Below, in pieces: positions 1 to 6,899 of a stretch of 18,822 nt of DNA. How positions within the stretch are numbered: position 1 is the first letter of the stretch; the number at the start of each line of letters is the position of its first letter. The position numbers were made by a program, and so were the translations under genes. The notes beneath the pieces were generated by a model. That model ran no database searches, was not told where the DNA came from, and saw only the letters and a program-made list of their open reading frames with translations. The DNA comes from Actinomycetes bacterium (lineage in GTDB: Bacteria > Actinomycetota > Actinomycetes > Prado026). Location: NCBI GenBank assembly GCA_025455945.1, contig JALOLN010000020.1, forward strand, positions 1-18,822, in the 5' to 3' direction.

Positions 1-72
1 GGCGACGGCGTACCAGCAGTCGGTCGGCACCGACGTCGCCGCACGCGGACGGCTCGGTCGCGGACGCGTCAT
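1..72 (-). CDS. Rieske-type aromatic-ring/N-demethylating oxygenase, N-terminal fragment
   Basis: Only the first 24 codons lie in the window; the gene runs off the left edge. An ATG at 72 is preceded by an AAGGAG ribosome site about 8 bases upstream, and the reading frame is open to base 1. The peptide ends in DCWYAVA, which resembles the opening of VanA/phthalate-dioxygenase-type Rieske oxygenases (typically N/D-x-WY-x-A-A near residue 10-20). It lies 16 bases downstream of a VanB/phthalate-dioxygenase-type reductase, the usual redox partner of this oxygenase class, and that context is a large part of the call. Such enzymes hydroxylate, O-demethylate or N-demethylate small substrates using a Rieske [2Fe-2S] centre and mononuclear iron. 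The Rieske motif itself is outside the window, so the family is inferred from a very short match plus the neighbour. Confidence 0.6.
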   Translation of the reverse strand, partial: MTRPRPSRPRAATSVPTDCWYAVA

Positions 73-88
73 CGGCGGGGCTCCTTCG

Positions 89-1060
89 TCACAGGTCGAG
101 GGTGAGGCGCTCGGAGCGGGCCCGCGAGACGCAGATCATCATCGACTCGTTGGCGGCGCGCTCGTCCTCGCTGAGGATCGAGTCGCGGTGGTCGACGTCG
201 CCGTCGAGGACGAGCTGCTCGCAGGTCCCGCAGATCCCCTCGTGGCAGGACCCCAGGACGCTCACCCCGGCGTCCTGGACGACGTCGAAGACCGAGCGGT
301 CCGCCGGCACGGTCAGGGTCAGCCCGGAGCGGGCCAGCACCAGCTCGAAGGGCCGCTCGTCCCCGGCGGTGACCTCGCTGGGCCTGGCGGCGAACCGCTC
401 GAGGTGCAGGGCACCGGCGGGCCACCGGGTGCAGCGGTCCTCGACCGCGCTGAGCAGCCCCTCCGGCCCACAGCAGTACACGAGGGTGTCCTCGCGCGGC
501 TCCCCCAGGACCGCGTCGAGGTCCGGCAGGCCGACCTCGTCCTGCGGGGCCAGCGTGACGCGGTCGCCGTACGGGGCCAGCTCGTCGACGAAGGCCATCG
601 ACGCCCGGGACCGGCCGCCGTAGAGCAGCGCCCACTCGGCCCCGGCAGCGGTCGCCTCCGCCATCATCGGCAGCAGCGGCGTGATGCCGATGCCCCCCGC
701 AACGAACTGGTACCGCGGGGCGCTCACCAACGGGAAGTGGTTGCGCGGCCCGCGGACCCGCACGGTCGTCCCCGGCGTGAGCCGCTCGTGGACGAAGACC
801 GAGCCGCCGCGGCTGTCCGGTGCCTTCAGGACGCCGATGCGGATCGTCCGGCTGTCGGACGGGCTGCTGCACAGCGAGTACTGCCGGACCAGGTCGGGGG
901 TCAGGATGAGGTCGACGTGCGCGCCGGGGGTCCAGGGGGGGAGCGGCTCCCCGGCCGGGTCGGCGAGCGTGACCGCGACGACGTCCTCGGCGAGGAGGTC
1001 GACCGCCTCGACGACGAGCTCGCCCTCGTGCTCACGGACCGTGGTGCGGGTCTGCGTCAT
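89..1060 (-). CDS. PDR/VanB-family oxygenase reductase (FMN, NAD(P)H, C-terminal [2Fe-2S] ferredoxin)
   Basis: A 323-residue protein with the three-domain layout of phthalate dioxygenase reductase and VanB. The flavin-binding RQYS sits at residues 59-62. The pyridine-nucleotide domain has GGIGITPLLPM at about 122-132 and CCGPEGLL at about 196-203. A plant-type [2Fe-2S] ferredoxin domain closes the protein, with Cys272, Cys277, Cys280 and Cys310 as ligands (pattern CHEGICGTC then MMIC). The family takes electrons from NAD(P)H to FMN and then, through its own iron-sulfur centre, to an oxygenase. It starts 13 bases after the P450 stop and ends 16 bases before the Rieske oxygenase start, so it is probably co-transcribed with both. 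The Rieske oxygenase is the expected partner. Because no separate ferredoxin gene is seen for the P450, it might serve both; that is inference. Confidence 0.92.
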   Translation of the reverse strand: MTQTRTTVREHEGELVVEAVDLLAEDVVAVTLADPAGEPLPPWTPGAHVDLILTPDLVRQYSLCSSPSDSRTIRIGVLKAPDSRGGSVFVHERLTPGTTVRVRGPRNHFPLVSAPRYQFVAGGIGITPLLPMMAEATAAGAEWALLYGGRSRASMAFVDELAPYGDRVTLAPQDEVGLPDLDAVLGEPREDTLVYCCGPEGLLSAVEDRCTRWPAGALHLERFAARPSEVTAGDERPFELVLARSGLTLTVPADRSVFDVVQDAGVSVLGSCHEGICGTCEQLVLDGDVDHRDSILSEDERAANESMMICVSRARSERLTLDL

Positions 1061-1073
1061 GCCAGGACCACCG

Positions 1074-2330
1074 TCACTTCGTGGTGACCCGGACCGGGAA
1101 CTTCTTGATGCCGTTCACGAAGTTGCTCCGCACCCGGACGATGTCGCCGGTCTGCTCGATCGAGGCCAGCCGCGGCAGCAGCGTCTCGAACATGATCCGG
1201 ATCTCGAGCCGCGCGAGGTTGGCGCCCAGGCAGTTGTGCGGGCCCTTGCCGAAGGTCATGTGGTCGTTCGGGTACCGGCTGAGGTCGAGCCGGTACGGGT
1301 CGGCGAACTTGGCCTCGTCGCGGTTGCCGGAGGCGAACCACATGACGACCTTGTCCCCCGCCTTGATCTGCTGGCCGTGCATCTCGATGTCGCGGGTCGC
1401 CGTCCGGCGGAAGTGGTACACCGGCGAGGCGTAGCGGACCAGCTCCTCGACCATGATCGGCGCCTTGTCGGGGTTGGCCAGGAAGTAGGCCAGCTGGTCC
1501 GGGTTGTCCATGAGGGCCTTCATGGCGTGGCTGATCGCCTGGCGGGTGGTCTCGTTGCCCGCGACGACGAGGAGCAGGAAGTAGTTGTCGAAGTCGGTCG
1601 GGGTGAGCGGGACGCCGTCCTCCGGGATCCGGTTGATGAGCTTGCTGACCAGGTCCTCCCCGTCACCGCCCTTGCGCTCGGCGGCGAGCATGCGGCCGTA
1701 CTCGAAGATCTCCTGCGAGGCCGGCGAGCGGAACGGCAGGTGCTTGTACTGCTCGGCCTCGGGGCTGTCGATGAGCACCCGCGCGTAGTCCGGGTCCGTG
1801 GCGCCGACGATCTCGTTGCCCCAGGAGATGAGCTGGGGGGTGAAGTCCTCGGGGACGTCGAGCAGCCGGGCGAGCACCGCGATCGGGTAGTCGGCGGCGA
1901 TGGCGTCGACGAAGTCGAACTCGTCCTGCTGCAGGGCGGTGTCCACGGTGATCCGGGCCAGCCCGCGGAGGAAGTCCTCGTAGCGACGCAGGGTCGCGAC
2001 GCTGAAGTCGCGCATCAGCAGCTTGCGCAGCGCCTGGTGCCGCGGCCCGTCGGTCTCGAGCATGGACCGGCGCAGGTCCTTGTACTGCTCCGGAGGCTCC
2101 TCGAGGTTGGTGAAGTGCGTCGAGGTGAACGTCTCGGGGTCCTTGTCGACCCGCTCGATGTCCTCGTAGCGCGTCACCGACCAGAAGCCGGCGTTGCCGC
2201 CGGGCTCCGGGTTCCAGTGCACCGGGGCCTCCCGGCGCAGGGTGTCGAACATGCCCCAGGCCTCGTTGCGCACGAAGACCTCGAGGTCGGCCAGGTCGAC
2301 GGCCTCCAGCGGGACCGGGTTCGGCTGCAT
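1074..2330 (-). CDS. Cytochrome P450
   Basis: A 418-residue soluble bacterial-type P450. The heme-binding loop is FGKGPHNCLG with Cys367 as thiolate ligand. The I-helix oxygen-activation motif AGNETT is at 257-262 and the K-helix ExxR is Glu296/Arg299. Length is normal for class I bacterial P450s. I prefer the ATG at 2330, which has AGGAGA about 5 bases upstream, over a GTG at 2348 in the same frame. It lies 49 bases downstream of the glutamine-synthetase-like gene and 13 bases upstream of the reductase. The position between a gamma-glutamyl ligase and a Rieske system suggests it hydroxylates an amine or its gamma-glutamyl derivative; the substrate cannot be read from the sequence. CYP151 P450s of mycobacterial morpholine/piperidine degradation are a functional analogy (secondary amines), not a demonstrated homology here. 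Confidence 0.93.
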   Translation of the reverse strand: MQPNPVPLEAVDLADLEVFVRNEAWGMFDTLRREAPVHWNPEPGGNAGFWSVTRYEDIERVDKDPETFTSTHFTNLEEPPEQYKDLRRSMLETDGPRHQALRKLLMRDFSVATLRRYEDFLRGLARITVDTALQQDEFDFVDAIAADYPIAVLARLLDVPEDFTPQLISWGNEIVGATDPDYARVLIDSPEAEQYKHLPFRSPASQEIFEYGRMLAAERKGGDGEDLVSKLINRIPEDGVPLTPTDFDNYFLLLVVAGNETTRQAISHAMKALMDNPDQLAYFLANPDKAPIMVEELVRYASPVYHFRRTATRDIEMHGQQIKAGDKVVMWFASGNRDEAKFADPYRLDLSRYPNDHMTFGKGPHNCLGANLARLEIRIMFETLLPRLASIEQTGDIVRVRSNFVNGIKKFPVRVTTK

Positions 2331-2379
2331 GGGCTCTCCTTGGGGCACGGATGTGGTCGACGAACGATCAGCAGTCGGG

Positions 2380-3732
2380 TCAGAGGTGGTAGGCGTACTC
2401 GCGGAACTCCCAGTCGGTGACGTACCGCTCGAAGCGCTCGACCTCGTTGCGCTTGTACGCCAGGTAGGAGCTCACGAAGTACTCGCCCAGGGCCTCGGCG
2501 AGGACCGTGTCGGCCTGGAGCGCGTCGAGGGCCTCGGGCAGCCGCATCGGGAGCATCGGTGCGGACTCGGGGTCGTAGCCGTAGCCCTCGAGGGGCTGGC
2601 CTAGCTCGACCTCGTCGCGGACGCCGACGTAGATCGCGGCAGCGACGGCGGCCATCGCCAGGTACGGGTTCGCCGTCGCGTCGCCGAGCCGGACCTCCAT
2701 CCGCGCGCCCGGTCCCCGGTCGGGCGGGACCCGGACCATCGCACTTCGGTTGTCCAGACCCCAGTCGATGAGCCACGGGGCGAGGGTGTCGGGGCCGAAG
2801 CGCTTGTAGGAGTTGATCGTGGGGTTGAGGATCGCCGCCAACGCCGGGGCGTGCGCGAGGATGCCGGCGATGGCGTGCCGGCCGGTGTCCGACAGCCCGT
2901 GCTCCCCCTGCGGGTCGCCGAACACGTTGGTGCCGGCCGCGTCGGCCAGCGACACGTGCAGGTGGAACCCGGAGCCGCCCTCGTCGTTGAAGGGCTTGGC
3001 CATGAAGGTCGCGAGCATGCCCTCGTGCCGCATGATCTCCTGCACCGCCGACTTCAGCCGGAAGGCCCGGTCGGCGGCGTCGACGAGCTCGGAGTGGTTG
3101 AGGTTGATCTCGAACTGCCCACCGCTGAACTCGTGGTTGGCCGCGGTCACCTGCAGCCGCGCGTCGCGCAGGCTGCGCAGGGTCTTGAGCAGCAGCCCCT
3201 GGGGGTCTCCCTTGCGGCCGACGACGTACACGTTGCCGGTCGCGTCGGCGTAGCGCCGGTACCCCGCGGGCGAACCGCCGTCCGGCTCGCAGACGAAGTA
3301 CTCCAGCTCGGGCCCGACGATGGCGGTCAGGCCCAGGGAGCCCAGCAGGTCCGAGACGCGACGGACGACGCTGCGCGGGGACTCGGGCGCCGCCGAGCCG
3401 TCGGGGAGGAACGCGTCCCCGATGCACCACAGCGCGTTCGGCTCCCAGGGCATCGGGGTCAGCGTCGACAGGTCCGGCCGGACCGTGATGTCCGGCAGGC
3501 CGGCCTCGATGCCGCCCTGCACCGGCACGACGTCGCCCATCGGTGTCGTGTGGTAGACGGCCCGGCAGAAGGCCAGGCCGTGGTGGCCGGTCGCGGTCCG
3601 CAGCTCGTCGATGAGGACGTCCCGGCCCCGGTCGACCCCGATCAGGTCGCTGTAGGAGACGCGGACGACGTCCACGCCCTGCGCGCGGAGCTCCTCGATG
3701 ACCTGCTCGACGTCGCGGCTGTCGCTGCCCAT
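2380..3732 (-). CDS. Glutamine-synthetase-family gamma-glutamyl-amine ligase
   Basis: A 450-residue GS-fold protein: N-terminal beta-grasp (about 20-45), then the catalytic domain with PELEYF (141-146), NHEFSGGQFEIN (199-210), KPFNDEGGSGFHLHVS (246-261), NRSAMVRVP (328-336) and RMEVRLGDATANPYL (344-358). These match ATP, metal and glutamate sites of the superfamily. The family ligates glutamate to ammonia or, in members such as PuuA, GlnA3, GlnA4, IpuC and AtdA1, to an organic amine. The neighbours (two class I amidotransferases, oxygenases, amine-type permease, MarR) favour an organic amine. The ATG at 3732 is chosen because GGAGGG lies 5 bases upstream; longer in-frame starts at 3770 or 3849 would run across the divergent promoter. 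First gene of the leftward unit. The actual substrate (aromatic amine, alkylamine, polyamine or ethanolamine) is unresolved. Confidence 0.9.
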   Translation of the reverse strand: MGSDSRDVEQVIEELRAQGVDVVRVSYSDLIGVDRGRDVLIDELRTATGHHGLAFCRAVYHTTPMGDVVPVQGGIEAGLPDITVRPDLSTLTPMPWEPNALWCIGDAFLPDGSAAPESPRSVVRRVSDLLGSLGLTAIVGPELEYFVCEPDGGSPAGYRRYADATGNVYVVGRKGDPQGLLLKTLRSLRDARLQVTAANHEFSGGQFEINLNHSELVDAADRAFRLKSAVQEIMRHEGMLATFMAKPFNDEGGSGFHLHVSLADAAGTNVFGDPQGEHGLSDTGRHAIAGILAHAPALAAILNPTINSYKRFGPDTLAPWLIDWGLDNRSAMVRVPPDRGPGARMEVRLGDATANPYLAMAAVAAAIYVGVRDEVELGQPLEGYGYDPESAPMLPMRLPEALDALQADTVLAEALGEYFVSSYLAYKRNEVERFERYVTDWEFREYAYHL

Positions 3733-3748
3733 CGGACCCTCCAGCAAA

Positions 3749-3768
3749 CTCGTTAGGGCCCGAACCAT
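3749..3768. promoter_or_regulatory. Candidate MarR operator, copy 1 (divergent promoter)
   Basis: The 20-mer CTCGTTAGGGCCCGAACCAT matches its own reverse complement at 14 of 20 positions, with a perfect GGGCCC core. It shares 14 of 20 positions (15 of 21 including a preceding A) with the dyad at 5319-5338 before the permease gene. It overlaps the candidate -10 of the ligase promoter, as expected for a repressor site, and abuts a CATAAT on the other strand that could be a -10 for the amidotransferase gene. Assignment to the MarR protein encoded at 4555 is inference from location. Confidence 0.55.
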
Positions 3769-3792
3769 AATGACGAGGCCCACCCAGGACAA
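3764..3792 (-). promoter_or_regulatory. Candidate promoter of the ligase-P450-reductase-Rieske unit
   Basis: Reading leftward, a TTGTCC -35-like box (3787-3792) is separated by exactly 17 bases from a TATGGT -10-like box (3764-3769). The start of transcription would fall near 3757, about 25 bases before the ligase ATG, inside the dyad at 3749-3768. Consensus match is moderate (4 of 6 in each box), so this is a prediction only. Confidence 0.45.
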
Positions 3793-3847
3793 GGGGTCCG
3801 GACATAGTTCGTTGCCAAACTTTCTCGGTTGGGGGGATGCTGGCGTC

Positions 3848-4558
3848 ATGAGGGTGCTCTTCGTCCAGCAGGACCACGTCTCGCCGACGGGACCGGTCGG
3901 CGACGCCTTCGCGGACCGCGGCTTCGACGTGCAGGAGCTGCTCGTCGTGCCGGAGGAGCACTTCCACGCCCCAGCGGTGACGGCGGACTTCCCGGACCCG
4001 CTGCACTACGACGTGATCGTCCCCATGGGTGCCCCCTGGTCGGTGTACGACCACGACCGGATCGGGACCTGGGTGCGCGACGAGATCGACTTCCTGCGCA
4101 CGGCACACGGTGCGGGCGTCCCGGTCCTCGGCATCTGTTTCGGCGGCCAGGTGCTCGCCGCAGCCCTCGGCGGCGCGGTGATCCCCGCCGACCGCCCGGA
4201 GGTGGGCTGGACGACGGTGCAGACCTCCCGGCCCGACCTCGTCGAGGCGGGGCCGTGGTTCCAGTGGCACGGCGACCGCTGGGTCCTGCCCGAGGGCGTC
4301 GAGGCCTTCGCGCGGACCGCCGTCGCCGAGCAGGCGTTCACGGCGGGCCGCTCGCTGGGCCTGCAGTTCCACCCCGAGCTCACGCCGGCCATGCTGGACG
4401 GCTGGCTGGGCAACGGAGGCGACCAGCACGCCCGCGACCTCGGGCTCGACCCTGACGCGCTGGTCCGCGAGACCGCCGCGCAGGCCGCAGCGGCCGAGTC
4501 ACGGGCCCGCCGGCTCGTCGGCGCCTTCCTCGACCAGGTCGCGACGGTGCCGTCGTGA
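3848..4558 (+). CDS. Class I glutamine amidotransferase (GATase1), AtdA2/TdnT-like by context
   Basis: A 236-residue stand-alone GATase1 domain. The nucleophile elbow GICFGGQ places Cys97; His175 and Glu177 in LQFHPE complete the Cys-His-Glu triad, so the enzyme looks active. These domains hydrolyse a gamma-glutamyl amide bond. In aniline-degradation clusters a similar single-domain protein (AtdA2/TdnT) sits beside a GS-like ligase and a Rieske oxygenase, which is exactly the arrangement here. A role in removing glutamate from the oxidised product, or in controlling the gamma-glutamyl-amine pool, is inferred. The ATG at 3848 is chosen because the protein aligns to the family from MRVLFVQQD; the upstream G-rich stretch (about 3831-3837) is a poor, distant ribosome site. 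Divergent from the ligase; its stop overlaps the MarR start by 4 bases. Confidence 0.88.
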   Translation: MRVLFVQQDHVSPTGPVGDAFADRGFDVQELLVVPEEHFHAPAVTADFPDPLHYDVIVPMGAPWSVYDHDRIGTWVRDEIDFLRTAHGAGVPVLGICFGGQVLAAALGGAVIPADRPEVGWTTVQTSRPDLVEAGPWFQWHGDRWVLPEGVEAFARTAVAEQAFTAGRSLGLQFHPELTPAMLDGWLGNGGDQHARDLGLDPDALVRETAAQAAAAESRARRLVGAFLDQVATVPS

Positions 4559-5241
4559 CGGCGGCGGGGGGCGGCCCGGTGGGCCGGGCCAGGACGCGCC
4601 CCGCGCCGACCGACGCGCCGGCACCGGCCACCTCCGAGACCTGCGACCCCAGCCAGTGCCCGTGCACCAGCGGGACCTGCACGCTCAGCCGGGTCGCGGC
4701 TGCGCTGTCGGGGTCCGGGGCCGGGTCGATGTCCGGCCAGCGCACGCTCCGCGAGACCGAGAAGGCCATCGCGACCCGCCTGTCGGCGATGTCCCTCGAC
4801 CTGCCGGCGATGGCCGCGGTCAGCAACATCTACCGAGCCGCCGGCGCCGTCCGCAACCACTTCGAGCGGACCGTGCTCGCCCCGCACGACCTCACCTGGA
4901 CCGGCTGGGTCGTGCTCTGGGTGGTGTGGATCTGGGAGGAGATCGAGGCACGGCACGTCGCCGCCGAGGCCGGCATCTCCAAGGGCACCCTCACCGGGGT
5001 GGCGGGCACGCTCGAACGTAAGGGCCTGCTCGCCCGACGCACGCACCCCGACGACGCCCGTCGGGTCCTGATCTCCCTCACCCCGGCCGGGCAGCGGCTG
5101 ATGAACCGGCTGTTCCCGCTCTTCAACGAGCAGGAGACGCTCGTCGTGGCGCCGCTGAGCGCCCAGGAGGTCAAGGTCCTGACCACCGCGCTGCGCAAGG
5201 TGGTCATGGGTGTCGAGGCGCCGGAGGGCACGTCCAGCTGA
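4555..5241 (+). CDS. MarR-family transcriptional regulator with Cys-containing N-terminal extension
   Basis: A winged-helix MarR protein. The recognition region AAEAGISKGTLTGVAGTLERKGLL is followed by a wing with THPDDARR and the typical LTPAGQRL, then a C-terminal dimerisation helix. From the GTG at 4555, which overlaps the amidotransferase stop (GTGA), it is 228 residues, about 60 longer than usual. The extension carries Cys30, Cys35, Cys37 and Cys42 (C-x4-C-x-C-x4-C). An ATG at 4729 would give a conventional 170-residue protein but has only a weak ribosome site. The family normally represses adjacent catabolic genes and is released by the substrate or a metabolite. Position between amidotransferase and permease, and the two matching dyads at 3749 and 5319, make it the likely regulator of this locus and of itself. 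Confidence 0.88.
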   Translation: MTAAGGGPVGRARTRPAPTDAPAPATSETCDPSQCPCTSGTCTLSRVAAALSGSGAGSMSGQRTLRETEKAIATRLSAMSLDLPAMAAVSNIYRAAGAVRNHFERTVLAPHDLTWTGWVVLWVVWIWEEIEARHVAAEAGISKGTLTGVAGTLERKGLLARRTHPDDARRVLISLTPAGQRLMNRLFPLFNEQETLVVAPLSAQEVKVLTTALRKVVMGVEAPEGTSS

Positions 5242-5282
5242 CCCGACGGCACCCGCCTGCCGCGCGACTTTGGCGTGGACCC

Positions 5283-5311
5283 TTGACAAGCGCGTCCCGG
5301 CTCAAGACCCT
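5283..5311 (+). promoter_or_regulatory. Candidate permease promoter
   Basis: A perfect TTGACA -35 (5283-5288) is followed after 17 bases by GACCCT (5306-5311), a weak -10 that keeps the conserved A and final T. The predicted transcription start near 5318 abuts the dyad at 5319-5338. The gene before it (MarR) is on the same strand 111 bases upstream, so read-through is also possible. Confidence 0.4.
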
Positions 5312-5318
5312 GTGCGCA

Positions 5319-5338
5319 CTCGTTCGGTCCCATACGAG
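5319..5338. promoter_or_regulatory. Candidate MarR operator, copy 2 (before permease)
   Basis: The 20-mer CTCGTTCGGTCCCATACGAG is a dyad of form CTCGTnnGGnnCCnnACGAG, matching its reverse complement at 14 of 20 positions. It shares CTCGTT, GG, CCC and AC at equivalent places with the dyad at 3749-3768. It lies just 3' of the candidate promoter and 13 bases before the permease ATG, a position where a bound repressor would block transcription. Confidence 0.55.
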
Positions 5339-5351
5339 CTTGGAGACGCCC

Positions 5352-6899
5352 ATGGACCAGCTCAAGGCGGCGCCAGAGGAGACGCCCGAGACCGCGCTTC
5401 ACCACGGGCGGCTCGGCGTCTTCGGCATCGTGTTCTTCGTGGTGGCGGCCGCCGCGCCGCTGGTCGGCATGACCGGGGCGGTGCCGGTCGCAATCGTCCT
5501 CGGCAATGGCGCTGCCGTGCCTGGCGCCTACGTCGCTGTCGGGCTGGTGCTGCTGCTGTTCAGCTTCGGTTACGCGGCGATGAGCCACCGCGTCACGAAC
5601 ACCGGTGCCTTCTTCGCCTACGTGGGGCGCGGTCTCGGGATCGGTCCCGGGGTCGGCAGCGCCTTCGTCTCGCTGGTCGCCTACCTCGCGATCCAGCTGG
5701 CGATCTACGGCTTCTTCGGCGCCCTCGCTGCGGCGCAGTTCGACGCCGAGCTCGGCATCAACTGGCCGTGGTACGTGTGGAGCCTCATCGCCTGGGCCGT
5801 CGTCACCGCGCTGTCGCTGCTCAGCGTCGACGTCGGGGCCAAGCTCCTCGGCGTCCTCATGCTGCTCGAGGTCCTGTCCTTGTTCGTGATGGCGCTCGCG
5901 GTCTTCTTCGTCGGCGGGCCGGAGGGGGTGGACTTCGGGGCCTCGTTCGCGCCGGGCAACGTCCTGGTGGGGGGCCTCACCGGGACCGCCGGAATCGCGC
6001 TGGCCTTCGCCTTCGCCTCCTACATCGGCTTCGAGGCGACCGCCATCTACGGCGAGGAGTCCAAGGACCCCAAGCGCACCGTCCCCGTCGCGACCTACGT
6101 GGCGGTCACGCTCATCACCGTCCTGTTCGGCCTGGTGACCTTCGCGATCGTCACCGCCCTCGGCTCCTCCACCGTCGTCGACGAGGTCGTCGAGCGCACG
6201 TCGGTGGACGGCACCCCGCTGGTCGACCCCGCCGTGGTCGTCTTCTCGGTCGCCGAGGAGTACGTCGGCGAGTGGCTCGGGTCATGGGCCGGCACCCTGG
6301 TGAGCAACACGATGCAGTGGCTCGTGCTGAGCAGCCTGTTCGCCGGGCTGCTGGCCTTCCAGAACTCCGCCTCGCGCTACTTCTACTCGATGGGCCGTGC
6401 GGGCGTCCTGCCCGCCGCGCTCGACCGGGTCAACCGGTTCGGCGGCCCGGCCGTCGCGTCGGTCACCACCTCCGTGATCGCCGCCGCGGTCATCGTCTTC
6501 TTCTGGGCCACCGACAAGGACCCGGTCCTCAACCTCTTCTACTGGATGAGCGGCCTGGCCGTCGTCGCGATCGTCGTCGTGGAGATCCTCGTCTCCGTCG
6601 CGGTGGTGACCTACTTCCGGCGCACCCGGGAGGACACCCGGGTGTGGCACACGCTGATCGCACCGCTGCTGGCACTCGTCGGGCTGGCCATTGGCCTGTA
6701 CCTGCTGATGTCTCGCTTCGGCCTGCTCGCCGGTACCGTCGCCGAGGGCGTGGACCCGACCACGCAGTCGTGGGGCCTCAACGGCACGGGCTGGACGCTG
6801 GTCCTGCTGCCGTTCGCGACGTTCGTCGTCGGCTGGGGCATCGGCCTGCTGCGGCGCAGCGAGGAGAACGAGGACGCGGTCAAGGACCTCGTCAGCTGA
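5352..6899 (+). CDS. APC-superfamily amino acid/amine permease
   Basis: A 515-residue integral membrane protein. About 12 hydrophobic helices follow a short cytoplasmic N-terminus (about 1-22). TM1 carries the loop VVAAAAPLVGMTG, the broken-helix substrate site typical of APC transporters. A central segment FASYIGFEATAIYGEESKDPKRTVP is the characteristic conserved APC region with its acidic EE(S)KDP. Members import amino acids, polyamines or other amines, often by proton coupling. The ATG at 5352 has GGAG 6 bases upstream; an in-frame upstream GTG/TTG start would cross the promoter. Its stop overlaps the convergent hydrolase gene by 8 bases. Genomic context suggests that it imports the amine that the ligase caps, much as PuuP works with PuuA, but specificity is not determinable. 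Confidence 0.92.
   Translation: MDQLKAAPEETPETALHHGRLGVFGIVFFVVAAAAPLVGMTGAVPVAIVLGNGAAVPGAYVAVGLVLLLFSFGYAAMSHRVTNTGAFFAYVGRGLGIGPGVGSAFVSLVAYLAIQLAIYGFFGALAAAQFDAELGINWPWYVWSLIAWAVVTALSLLSVDVGAKLLGVLMLLEVLSLFVMALAVFFVGGPEGVDFGASFAPGNVLVGGLTGTAGIALAFAFASYIGFEATAIYGEESKDPKRTVPVATYVAVTLITVLFGLVTFAIVTALGSSTVVDEVVERTSVDGTPLVDPAVVVFSVAEEYVGEWLGSWAGTLVSNTMQWLVLSSLFAGLLAFQNSASRYFYSMGRAGVLPAALDRVNRFGGPAVASVTTSVIAAAVIVFFWATDKDPVLNLFYWMSGLAVVAIVVVEILVSVAVVTYFRRTREDTRVWHTLIAPLLALVGLAIGLYLLMSRFGLLAGTVAEGVDPTTQSWGLNGTGWTLVLLPFATFVVGWGIGLLRRSEENEDAVKDLVS

Noticed and set aside
681..2420. Long plus-strand open frame opposite the reductase and P450 genes
   Set aside because: It is antisense to two well-supported genes, has low-complexity Val/Arg/Gly-rich composition and no recognisable motif; typical of high-GC shadow frames.
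3803..3820. AGTT...AACT imperfect inverted repeat in the divergent region as a second operator
   Set aside because: Only 5 of 8 arm positions pair and it is not found before the permease gene, unlike the dyad at 3749-3768.
3770..3849. Longer N-terminus for the GS-like ligase (starts at 3770 or 3849)
   Set aside because: Would cross the divergent promoter and operator and reach the opposite gene's start; the ATG at 3732 has a near-ideal ribosome site and matches family length.
4567..4588. GGCCC/GGGCC hairpin after the amidotransferase stop as a terminator
   Set aside because: Short 5-bp stem in GC-rich sequence, no T-run, and it lies within the coupled MarR reading frame.
4006..5289. 427-codon minus-strand open frame opposite the amidotransferase and MarR genes
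   Set aside because: No family motif and contradicts two real plus-strand genes with catalytic and HTH motifs.
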